A stretch of 5,859 nucleotides of DNA. Origin: Mariprofundaceae bacterium (GTDB taxonomy: Bacteria; Pseudomonadota; Zetaproteobacteria; Mariprofundales; Mariprofundaceae). This document shows, one piece after another, positions 1 to 5,194 of this stretch; positions within the stretch are counted from its first letter, which is position 1; each line of letters begins with the position of its first letter. The stretch lies in the NCBI GenBank assembly GCA_013139875.1, contig WSZY01000029.1:1-5859 (forward strand), given 5' to 3'. Position numbers and translations under genes: made by a program. The notes below the pieces were generated by a model. It did no database searches. It was not told the DNA's origin and saw only the letters and a list, made by a program, of their open reading frames with translations.

Positions 1-819
1 ATCAAGAAGCATGACTGCCACATCGGCCAGCCTGAACGCCTGTACCGCTTTTACTCTGGCAACAAATTCAATAACGTCAGAGATACGGCCATGTTTACGC
101 TGGCCTGCTGTATCTACAAGGCGGATAACACCATCATTGTAGGGAAGGTCACTATCGATAGCATCACGTGTGGTTCCGGCGATCGGGCTCACCACCATGC
201 GTTCCCGTTCAAGCCATGCGTTGATCAGTGTGGACTTGCCGACATTGGGACGGCCAATCACTGTGATGCTGGCAATCAGGTCGGCCGGGCTCTCCTCTTC
301 CTGAGCAGGCATGGCTTCATTAATCCGGACAATGGCAGTCGTCAGCTGCTCAAGCAGCTCTTTCACACCCTGCCCGTGTGCTGCCGAAACGGGGTGTGGC
401 TCACCCAGACCCAGAGCATAGAAATCCATAGCCAGATCGGGATTTTCAGCCTTGTTTACCACCAGAACTACAGGCAGCGCATCACGCCTGAGTCTCTCTG
501 CAATAGTTTGATCAACAGGGGTACACCCGGCACGTCCATCAACCGCAAACATCACCATATCAGCGACACTCAGCGCCGCTTCTACCTGAATCTCGATCGC
601 ATCCTGCATGTCACCATGTTGGGTCTCACCAATTCCGCCTGTGTCCACAAGCACAACCTGATGCTCACCGAGCAGGCATTCCGTTTCGAGACGGTCAACG
701 GTTACGCCCGGCCTGTCACCTACAATAGCTTTACGTTTGCCAACCAGTCGGTTGAACAGTGTTGATTTCCCCACATTCGGACGTCCGACAATGGCAACAA
801 CAGGAACTCTTTTACTCAT
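1..819 (-). CDS. der: Ribosome biogenesis GTPase Der (EngA), N-terminal 273 codons, cut by the window edge
   Basis: Der is a tandem-domain GTPase that binds the 50S subunit and is needed for its assembly. The frame reads MSKRVPVVAIVGRPNVGKS from the ATG at 819-817 and is still open at base 1. Visible are two G domains: the first with Walker A GRPNVGKS (residues 12-19), DTGG (59-62), NKAE as G4 (122-125) and SAA as G5 (145-147); the second with GRPNVGKS (189-196), GTTRDA (215-220) and DTAGQRKHGRI (236-246). An acidic linker rich in Glu (about 173-177) joins them. The rest of domain 2 and the KH-like domain lie outside the window. G4 is NKAE rather than NKxD, and the switch I region reads GVTVDR where GVTRDR is usual; both look like tolerated variation. 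The gene follows bamB by 18 bases with no clear Shine-Dalgarno sequence, so coupling to bamB translation is likely. Identity is certain from the double GTPase signature. Confidence 0.97.
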   Translation of the reverse strand, partial: MSKRVPVVAIVGRPNVGKSTLFNRLVGKRKAIVGDRPGVTVDRLETECLLGEHQVVLVDTGGIGETQHGDMQDAIEIQVEAALSVADMVMFAVDGRAGCTPVDQTIAERLRRDALPVVLVVNKAENPDLAMDFYALGLGEPHPVSAAHGQGVKELLEQLTTAIVRINEAMPAQEEESPADLIASITVIGRPNVGKSTLINAWLERERMVVSPIAGTTRDAIDSDLPYNDGVIRLVDTAGQRKHGRISDVIEFVARVKAVQAFRLADVAVMLLD

Positions 820-837
820 AAAATCAGGTAGATGGTG

Positions 838-1992
838 TTAGCGAACCAGGGTAAGAACACCCAACCCGGATCGAACCAGTATACCGGCAGGTGTGACAGT
901 TGGTGCACGTTCTATGCGGCCACCAAATGCAATCCTGCCGAGTTTTTCCCCGTCACGACCTACACGCAGCACAAACCCGCGATCATCTGCCAGCCATAAC
1001 GAATCCTTCCAGAGAACCGGGCCCAGAAGCTCTCCATCAGTAAGCTTCTGCTTCCACCGGGTGGCTCCCGTTGCCAGATCAATCGATACAAATTCACCGG
1101 ACGCAGTGGCGACGTAAAGATGACCATGATCAACGAGTGGTGCTGACTTAATCGAAATCTCTTTTGCAAATAGCTGTCTACCATCACGGGCAGAGAGAAT
1201 CAGCAAATCACCCTGATAAAAGCCGATAAGAATGGCAGCTTCGAACCTTTCGATACCGATATATCCCTGCTTCAACATAACAGGGGCGGCAAGCGGCGCA
1301 CGAAGCTCACTCAATACCGGTGCATCCGTGCTCAACAACAGCTGTCTGCGCCAGAGAAGGTCTCCAGTGTCAACTTTCAGAGCAACAGCATCACCATTGG
1401 TGAGTACAGCGTAAAGAGTAGCATCTACAACCAGTGGTGATGCCGTCAGGTAGATACCCAGGCCTCCACCGGAACCTGCATAACTCCACTGCTTTTCCCC
1501 ATCCATAGAGAAACGGTAGATACGATTATCCGATGTCTGAACCAGAAACCCATCCTGCAACAGCACAGGCTGTGAAAAGAATGGAGATGAGAGCTGATGA
1601 CGCCATAGAATCGAACCCTCTATCGGATCAATGCCATAGATCCGGCCCCCGACATCACCTACGACTACGGTACCATTCGACAGAGCCAGAGCGCCGGAAT
1701 CAGATGGTTCATCAATCGCAATCCGATGCAACTCACTGCCACTGAAATCATAGACACGGGCTCGTGCATCTCTTCCTGCGATAACGATTCTTCCGTCGGA
1801 GCCGGTAACAACGGCAGGTTGACTGAAGCCTACAGGATCACCCGGTTTACGCTGATCCACATCAACCGACCAGACCTTCTCAATGGCTCCGGAATCCTGC
1901 CAGATTCCACTGCCATCAGAGAGGCTTGTACAGCACGATAGCGTCACTACCAGGAGCAGGAGCCCCAGCCGTCTTGTCAGATCACGGGTCAT
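838..1992 (-). CDS. bamB: Outer-membrane assembly lipoprotein BamB (PQQ-type beta-propeller)
   Basis: BamB is the periplasmic, lipid-anchored propeller subunit of the BAM complex, which folds beta-barrel proteins into the outer membrane. The 384-residue product is close to the family size (392 in E. coli). It begins with a basic n-region (MTRDLTRR) and a hydrophobic core (9-18), then two cysteines at 20 and 21. The lipobox is imperfect (T-L-S-C at 17-20), so the lipidated cysteine is uncertain. The mature part carries repeated propeller blades of the form G-x-hydrophobic-x-A/G-x-D-x-x-x-G-x-x-x-W: about 112-133 (GGRIYGIDPIEGSILWRHQL), 199-217 (GDAVALKVDTGDLLWRRQL), 260-279 and 298-317 (GEFVSIDLATGATRWKQKL). 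The ATG shares one base with the yfgM stop (TGATG) and has no strong Shine-Dalgarno of its own, so it is probably translated by coupling to yfgM. It is followed by der, the classical proteobacterial order. Confidence 0.95.
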   Translation of the reverse strand: MTRDLTRRLGLLLLVVTLSCCTSLSDGSGIWQDSGAIEKVWSVDVDQRKPGDPVGFSQPAVVTGSDGRIVIAGRDARARVYDFSGSELHRIAIDEPSDSGALALSNGTVVVGDVGGRIYGIDPIEGSILWRHQLSSPFFSQPVLLQDGFLVQTSDNRIYRFSMDGEKQWSYAGSGGGLGIYLTASPLVVDATLYAVLTNGDAVALKVDTGDLLWRRQLLLSTDAPVLSELRAPLAAPVMLKQGYIGIERFEAAILIGFYQGDLLILSARDGRQLFAKEISIKSAPLVDHGHLYVATASGEFVSIDLATGATRWKQKLTDGELLGPVLWKDSLWLADDRGFVLRVGRDGEKLGRIAFGGRIERAPTVTPAGILVRSGLGVLTLVR

Positions 1993-2666
1993 CAGCTCGC
2001 AGCGCCCAGGTCAGTGATCATGCCTTCAATTCTGGACTTGAGAAAAGCATCGTTTGAATTTGCATCAAGTGCTTTTTTCAAATGCATCACCTTTTCTGCC
2101 GCATCACTTGCAGCCTCGGCCATCAGGTAGTGACGCAGCTGTTCATACTGCTTACCGACCGGCTCAGAGAGCAGGCCTTTGGCTTCATCAACTCTCGCGG
2201 TTGAAAGATACCACTCTGCAAGATCAAGGCGTGCCTGCCATGCCAGCTCAGCGGCCGAGTTACCACCATAAATCAGAGCCTTCAGATGCATCTCCCTGTC
2301 TCCCAGCTTGGCCAGATAGAGATGCGCCAGTGAACCATAGCCGGTATCACCATAATCCTTGATTACCAGCTCCAGCATGGCTCTCTTATCATCATCATTG
2401 GAGCTTACCAGTGCCTGATGATAGAGCGTTGCTGCTGAATTCTTCTGTGATTTTCCATGTTCAATCCAGAGGCTTGTACCAACCAGTGCCATCAACACGG
2501 CCACAACTCCCGCCATCAGCATCTGGCGATTATTTTGTGCCCAGTCGGCTAACTGAGCTGTATGCATATCGCGCTTCAGCTCTTCCATTTCAGCAGCAAA
2601 TGCCGAATCGTTCTCCTGCTCAGGAATTGCAGGCTCATTTTTCGATCTCTTGGTTGTATCGTTCAC
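1992..2666 (-). CDS. yfgM: YfgM-family inner-membrane TPR protein (BamB-operon partner)
   Basis: YfgM-family proteins are single-pass inner-membrane proteins with a periplasmic tetratricopeptide domain; in E. coli YfgM associates with SecYEG and PpiD. I place the start at the GTG at 2666-2664 (224 residues), because a strong Shine-Dalgarno, GAGGAA at 2678-2673, lies 6 bases upstream. An in-frame ATG at 2690 would add eight residues but lacks a good ribosome-binding site and would put the GAGGAA inside the gene; still further upstream the frame runs into the hairpin leader. The product has a charged cytoplasmic segment (1-48, with MEELKRDM at 27-34), one hydrophobic helix (about 49-66) and then an alpha-helical repeat region with TPR-like stretches such as ATLYHQAL, AHLYLAKLGD and LAEWYLSTARVDEAKGLL. 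The stop overlaps the bamB start by one base. Family assignment rests on the topology plus position directly ahead of bamB-der; sequence similarity to E. coli YfgM is only moderate. Confidence 0.88.
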   Translation of the reverse strand: MNDTTKRSKNEPAIPEQENDSAFAAEMEELKRDMHTAQLADWAQNNRQMLMAGVVAVLMALVGTSLWIEHGKSQKNSAATLYHQALVSSNDDDKRAMLELVIKDYGDTGYGSLAHLYLAKLGDREMHLKALIYGGNSAAELAWQARLDLAEWYLSTARVDEAKGLLSEPVGKQYEQLRHYLMAEAASDAAEKVMHLKKALDANSNDAFLKSRIEGMITDLGAAS

Positions 2667-2672
2667 AGTATC

Positions 2673-2678
2673 TTCCTC
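2673..2678 (-). promoter_or_regulatory. Ribosome-binding site that sets the yfgM start
   Basis: GAGGAA lies 6 bases before the GTG at 2666. It is the only strong Shine-Dalgarno near any candidate start of this frame and argues for the GTG over the upstream ATG at 2690. Confidence 0.7.
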
Positions 2679-2694
2679 AATGAATTTCATTTGC

Positions 2695-2738
2695 GGTGTT
2701 CCGGCAGCTCTCTGCCCGCGACCCGTGGAAGGGTCACC
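2695..2738 (-). promoter_or_regulatory. Folded leader ahead of yfgM (possible three-way junction)
   Basis: On the minus strand a GGTG (2738-2735) can pair with CACC (2698-2695). Between them sit two local hairpins: ACCC/GGGT (2734-2731 with 2724-2721, six-base loop) and GGCAG/CTGCC (2716-2712 with 2707-2703, loop AGAG). The junction strands are CGCG and GGAA. The fold ends 16 bases before the GAGGAA ribosome-binding site, where a leader could affect translation. It matches no riboswitch class that I recognise, and the outer stem has only four pairs, so it may be chance. Confidence 0.3.
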
Positions 2739-2768
2739 AAAACCGACGTCTGTCGTCTGCTCTTGTAA

Positions 2769-2798
2769 ACAGAGCCAAAACCGCACTTTTGGCTCTGT
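2769..2798 (-). terminator. Perfect 12-bp stem-loop after perM, probable terminator
   Basis: ACAGAGCCAAAA (2769-2780) and TTTTGGCTCTGT (2787-2798) are exact reverse complements around a six-base loop. The hairpin lies 80 bases past the perM stop and about 100 bases before the yfgM start. On the minus strand the stem is followed by TTTAC, only a short U run, so termination may be partial. It is the most regular inverted repeat in the gap and most likely separates the DUF4149-perM unit from yfgM-bamB-der. It is nearly symmetric, but all genes here read the same way, so a bidirectional role is not needed. Confidence 0.6.
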
Positions 2799-2803
2799 AT
2801 CTC

Positions 2804-2832
2804 CCTGAACAGAAGAGAAAGTCCGGTTCAGG
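2804..2832. repeat. Inverted repeat CCTGAAC/GTTCAGG in the perM-yfgM gap
   Basis: A 7-bp perfect inverted repeat (2804-2810 and 2826-2832) encloses a 15-base purine-rich loop, between the perM stop and the 12-bp stem-loop. It may be a weak second stem in the perM 3' untranslated region or an operator-like dyad for yfgM. No convincing promoter boxes were found beside it. Confidence 0.35.
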
Positions 2833-2878
2833 TAGAAAATCTAAAAGGTGTTGCACGCTAAGGTTGTACCCGCCTCTG

Positions 2879-3949
2879 TCAATCCGGCAGCGTATCAGTG
2901 ACCACTTTCCTCTCAAAAATAATGGTTAAAACACTCTGCACAAGTGCAGCCATCGGGATAGCAATGAAAACACCGAGCACACCCCAGAGGCTTCCAAAAA
3001 CAAGCACCGCAACAATAATAGCGATAGGATGAAGATTGACCATTTCAGAAAATATCCATGGCACAATAATATTGGCATCAACGATCTGAATCAGTGTGTA
3101 AGCCAACATTCCATAAAACATCATCTCTGACCATCCCCACTGGAACAGAGAGAGCATAACCACGGGGATGGTAACAACCGCAGCTCCGAGAAAAGGAACC
3201 CATACCGAGATGCCGGTCAGGGTTCCAAGCAACAACGCATAGTCATGCCCCATCACTTCGTAAGCCAGCCACATCGCCAGGCCGACAACAACTGACTCCC
3301 ATACTTTTCCACGAATATAGTTACCAATCTGAATATCCACTTCACTCCAGACTCTTTGCAGAAGGGAGCGCTCCTGTGGCAGAAAACGTTGGGCCCACTG
3401 AACAATATCGCCCTTATCCTTCAGCAGAAAAAAGACCAGTACAGGAACCAGAACAGCATAAACAAGCAGGGTAATCATCCCGGGGATAGAGGCGATGGAG
3501 AAAGAGAGAAGTCTTCCGCTCCATTCCTGAATCTGGCTGGCTGCGGATGCCAGCATCTGCTGCAGATAGTCGGGATTCACCCAGCTTGCATAGTTGGCAT
3601 GCAGTGTCTGCAGTGACTCTCTCAAAAACTCCACAAACTGCGGCACCTGAGCAATCAGGCCTCCGACCTGATCGGTCAGAAGCGGAAGAATGGCCAACAG
3701 TGCAAACAGCACCAGCAGCAGGGCTCCGCTGACAACCAGCATAATGGCCACAATATGGGGAATCCGGCAACGCTTCAGAAGCTCAACAATGTCATCAAGC
3801 ACATAAGCCAGGGCAATAGCCACCACCAGTGGGGCAAGCACATCGCCAAACAGCAAAAGCAGTGCGAAGATGGCAAAGAGTGACGCCAGAAGCATCACCA
3901 GTTGCTGGTCGGCCATCCGACCCTGAAACCATGTCAGGATTTTTTGCAC
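2879..3949 (-). CDS. perM: PerM/YfgO-type AI-2E family permease
   Basis: This is a 356-residue polytopic inner-membrane protein of the AI-2E transporter (PerM) family, whose members are proposed exporters or permeases; the substrate cannot be read from sequence. Family hallmarks, all recognisable in E. coli PerM, include LAPLVVAIALAYVLDD (38-53), LVPVLVFFLLKDK (167-179), NYIRGKVWESVVVG (210-223), VPFLGAAVVTIPVV (251-264), NIIVPWIFSEMVNLHPIAI (293-311) and FGSLWGVLGVFIAIP (318-332). Hydrophobic segments fall near 17-34, 37-53, 66-91, 153-176, 217-232, 237-269, 275-291 and 307-345. A long extramembrane stretch (about 92-150) follows the third. The start is a GTG at 3949-3947, preceded by AGAGGGG at 3959-3953; an ATG at codon 12 is the alternative. 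The gene overlaps the end of the DUF4149 gene by 16 bases, so the two are probably translationally coupled. It sits where hisS often precedes yfgM-bamB-der. Confidence 0.9.
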   Translation of the reverse strand: MQKILTWFQGRMADQQLVMLLASLFAIFALLLLFGDVLAPLVVAIALAYVLDDIVELLKRCRIPHIVAIMLVVSGALLLVLFALLAILPLLTDQVGGLIAQVPQFVEFLRESLQTLHANYASWVNPDYLQQMLASAASQIQEWSGRLLSFSIASIPGMITLLVYAVLVPVLVFFLLKDKGDIVQWAQRFLPQERSLLQRVWSEVDIQIGNYIRGKVWESVVVGLAMWLAYEVMGHDYALLLGTLTGISVWVPFLGAAVVTIPVVMLSLFQWGWSEMMFYGMLAYTLIQIVDANIIVPWIFSEMVNLHPIAIIVAVLVFGSLWGVLGVFIAIPMAALVQSVLTIIFERKVVTDTLPD

Positions 3950-4413
3950 GAACCCCTCTTCTCTCCACCCAGCATCACCAGTATCACCGATGCGATAGCA
4001 GCCAGCAGATGAAGTGCGGCACTAACACCATGCAGGGTACCAAACTGAATCCTTCTGACATCATCATCAGCAAGCTGATCAATCGGGCCTATCTGAGCTT
4101 TGATCTCAGCCAGTTGCGGGAAGAGGACAAATTCATTCAGAGCCAGAAAAAGTGCTACCACTATCAGCAGACTCCAGTTCAGACGCCCGAGACCTTTGAT
4201 ACGCACCCAGAACCCTGCAACAGCTGCCGCGAGAATAAGCGTACCGGTATTAACCAGATGGAACAGCTCTCCGGCCAGATTTCCCGCCTCAGCAGACGTT
4301 GCCAGTTTCGCAAACAGAAGCGGTGTCACCACGTAACCGGATACGACGATAAGCCCCAGCATCATTGCCAGCGCAAGACGAACCACAGCGACACGAACAC
4401 ACTCAATTTTCAT
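3934..4413 (-). CDS. DUF4149 (TMEM205-like) four-helix membrane protein, function unknown
   Basis: This is a 159-residue integral membrane protein with four hydrophobic segments at about 9-33, 53-72, 79-99 and 130-149. The segment TPLLFAKLATSAEAGNLAGELF (30-51) resembles the conserved motif of DUF4149 proteins: a helix end at Pro-x-Leu-Phe, then an Ala-Gly-x-x-Ala-Gly stretch. FGTLHGVSAALHL (124-136) resembles their final conserved region. No catalytic residues are evident and the biochemical role of the family is unknown to me. The C-terminus is short and basic (EKRGSCKKS). The ATG at 4413 is supported by AGAGG at 4424-4420, six bases upstream. The stop at 3934 lies inside perM, suggesting one transcript and perhaps related membrane roles; upstream it is separated from greA by a 306-base repeat-filled gap. 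The DUF assignment is from pattern recognition and should be treated as likely rather than certain. Confidence 0.82.
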   Translation of the reverse strand: MKIECVRVAVVRLALAMMLGLIVVSGYVVTPLLFAKLATSAEAGNLAGELFHLVNTGTLILAAAVAGFWVRIKGLGRLNWSLLIVVALFLALNEFVLFPQLAEIKAQIGPIDQLADDDVRRIQFGTLHGVSAALHLLAAIASVILVMLGGEKRGSCKKS

Positions 4414-4447
4414 GGATAACCTCTAACAACACCTGAAAGTCACCTCT

Positions 4448-4465
4448 CCACCCATGGATGGGTGG
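4448..4465. repeat. Perfect 18-bp palindrome CCACCCATGGATGGGTGG
   Basis: Eight bases pair exactly on each side of a GG centre. It lies about 35 bases upstream of the DUF4149 start and could be a left boundary of the structured element, an operator for a dimeric regulator, or an extended mRNA hairpin. CCATGG-centred palindromes occur as intergenic repeats in several proteobacteria, which favours the repeat reading. Confidence 0.6.
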
Positions 4466-4486
4466 CAGCTGACAAAAAGGCAGGAA

Positions 4487-4502
4487 AGCCGTTTGGACGG
4501 CT
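4487..4502 (-). terminator. Weak terminator-like hairpin downstream of greA
   Basis: On the minus strand AGCCGT-CCAA-ACGGCT is followed by TTTCCTGCCTTTTT, a short stem with an interrupted U-rich tail. It could end transcripts coming from carB-greA. The six-pair stem and split T run make this uncertain; it may only be part of the repeat element. Confidence 0.35.
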
Positions 4503-4512
4503 AAAAGCCGCC

Positions 4513-4556
4513 CGCAAGGTGAATCGAGCCTGCGAGAGAGAAGGTGCCCTGGGGTG
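4513..4556. repeat. Direct repeat unit A
   Basis: It begins CGCAAGGTGAAT and ends GTGCCCTGGGGTG, the same two blocks that bound unit B at 4617-4663. The 19 bases between the blocks differ from unit B, though both contain a GAGAGA-like purine run. The GCCCT inside the right block can pair with AGGGC just beyond it (4558-4562). Outside, GCCCGC (4510-4515) can pair with GCGAGGGC (4561-4568) around a two-base bulge. Confidence 0.65.
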
Positions 4557-4616
4557 AAGGGCGAGGGCTAAGATGGCCCGAGTCAACATCGTGAAGCTGT
4601 AAGCGTAGCAAGACCA

Positions 4617-4671
4617 CGCAAGGTGAATGCCGCGAGATGCGGCAGAGAGAGTGCCCTGGGGTGCTCTTGCG
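4617..4671 (+). repeat. Direct repeat unit B, foldable into an enclosed two-hairpin structure
   Basis: The shared blocks are CGCAAGGTGAAT (4617-4628) and GTGCCCTGGGGTG (4651-4663). CGCAAG (4617-4622) can pair with CTTGCG (4666-4671). This encloses TGCCGC/GCGGCA (4628-4633 with 4639-4644) and the AGAGTGCC/GGTGCTCT stem (4648-4655 with 4660-4667); the last two pairs of the latter compete with the outer stem. The second hairpin uses two G-U pairs that would be A-C mismatches on the other strand, so if it is an RNA the plus strand is favoured. Confidence 0.5.
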
Positions 4672-4677
4672 AAGCGA

Positions 4678-4714
4678 TTAGAGGTCAAGGCATGGAAACC
4701 TTGACCGCATCTAA
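4678..4714. repeat. Long stem-loop just past the greA stop
   Basis: GGTCAAGG (4683-4690) and CCTTGACC (4699-4706) pair exactly around an eight-base loop, and TTAGA/TCTAA extends the stem beyond a GCA bulge. It begins 5 bases after the greA stop on the minus strand. No U tract follows, so it looks more like a repeat boundary or an mRNA 3'-end stabilising hairpin than an intrinsic terminator. Confidence 0.55.
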
Positions 4715-4719
4715 CAAAA

Positions 4720-5193
4720 TTATTGATAAACAATTCCCTGAATCTCGTACTCACGCTCACCACCCGGTGCATGCACAACAGCGTCATCCCCCTCTTCTTT
4801 ACCGATAAGGGCCCGTGCGATCGGAGATGTTACTGAGATCTTTCCGGATTCAATATCGGCCTCATCCTCACCCACAATCTGGTAAGTCACCTCTTTTTCG
4901 CTTTCGCAATCAATCATGGTGACGGTTGCCCCGAAGACAATCCGCTCACTGTTGATCGTTGCAGGGTTAATCACCTGTGCACGGGCCAGCCTGTCTTCCA
5001 TGTTTTTAATCCTCGACTCATTCATCCCCTGATCCTCTTTAGCCGCATGGTACTCGGCATTTTCGGAGAGATCGCCGTGTGCACGTGCCTCTTCAATATT
5101 GGCAATAATTTTATGCCGCTTCTCGCCTTTCATATAGGCCAGCTCTTTACGCAGAGCTTCTGAACCCTGTTTTGTCATCGGCACTCGTTCCAT
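4720..5193 (-). CDS. greA: Transcription elongation factor GreA
   Basis: GreA enters the secondary channel of RNA polymerase and stimulates cleavage of backtracked transcripts. The 157-residue product matches the family length (158 in E. coli). The N-terminal coiled-coil hairpin carries ARAHGDLSENAEYHAAKEDQG (36-56), with the tip acidic residues Asp41 and Glu44 present at the same positions as in E. coli. The C-terminal FKBP-like domain shows FGATVTMID, YQIVGEDEAD and the signature SPIARALIGKEEGD, ending in EYEIQGIVYQ. I start at the ATG at 5193, giving the usual MxxxPMTKQG beginning. An in-frame ATG at 5244 would lie inside carB and add 17 residues absent from the family. AAGGGTGGA at 5209-5201 is the ribosome-binding site and lies within the last carB codons. 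The carB stop and the greA ATG are one base apart, so the genes are co-transcribed and probably coupled. Confidence 0.97.
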   Translation of the reverse strand: MERVPMTKQGSEALRKELAYMKGEKRHKIIANIEEARAHGDLSENAEYHAAKEDQGMNESRIKNMEDRLARAQVINPATINSERIVFGATVTMIDCESEKEVTYQIVGEDEADIESGKISVTSPIARALIGKEEGDDAVVHAPGGEREYEIQGIVYQ

Positions 5194-5194
5194 T

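Larger units (their letters stand above)
4414..4719. repeat. Structured intergenic element between greA and the DUF4149 gene
   Basis: This 306-base gap holds no credible gene but is dense in inverted repeats. In plus-strand order they are: CCACCCAT/ATGGGTGG (4448-4465); AGCCGT/ACGGCT (4487-4502); GCCCT/AGGGC (4546-4562); GGGC/GCCC (4565-4579); TGCCGC/GCGGCA (4628-4644); AGAGTGCC/GGTGCTCT with two wobble pairs (4648-4667); and GGTCAAGG/CCTTGACC (4683-4706), extended by TTAGA/TCTAA around a three-base bulge. Two imperfect direct repeats start 104 bases apart. The plus strand from about 4513 to 4580 is unusually purine-rich compared with the genes. The pattern fits a dispersed intergenic repeat (REP/MITE-like) or a structured RNA. 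No transposase and no clear target duplication were found. Confidence 0.65.

Noticed and set aside
91..765. 224-codon open frame on the plus strand
   Set aside because: It lies entirely antisense to der, whose GTPase motifs are unmistakable; its translation has no recognisable domain and it has no ribosome-binding context.
2800..2878. Sigma-70 promoter for yfgM on the minus strand
   Set aside because: AT-rich stretches such as TTTTAGATTTT exist, but none has a matching -35 box at 16-18 bases.
2696..2929. Short open frames on both strands in the perM-yfgM gap
   Set aside because: They cross the 12-bp stem-loop and the perM end, have no ribosome-binding site that I can see, and encode no recognisable protein.
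3829..4419. 196-codon open frame on the plus strand
   Set aside because: It is antisense to the start of perM and the whole DUF4149 gene. The translation is hydrophilic and low in sense, as expected opposite membrane-protein codons.
4487..4716. RNase P RNA, SRP RNA or group II intron remnant
   Set aside because: GGAAAG and GGGTG-like fragments are suggestive, but the universal RNase P core, the SRP apical loop and the intron domain V motif are all missing.
4414..4719. Insertion-sequence remnant with terminal inverted repeats
   Set aside because: Only a 6-base match (ACCTCT at 4442-4447 against AGAGGT at 4680-4685) was found; there is no transposase fragment and no target duplication.
4440..4787. 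115-codon open frame on the minus strand across the repeat element
   Set aside because: It overlaps the 3' end of greA in another frame and then runs through hairpins and direct repeats; the peptide (rich in Arg, Ala, Leu) looks like translated repeat DNA.
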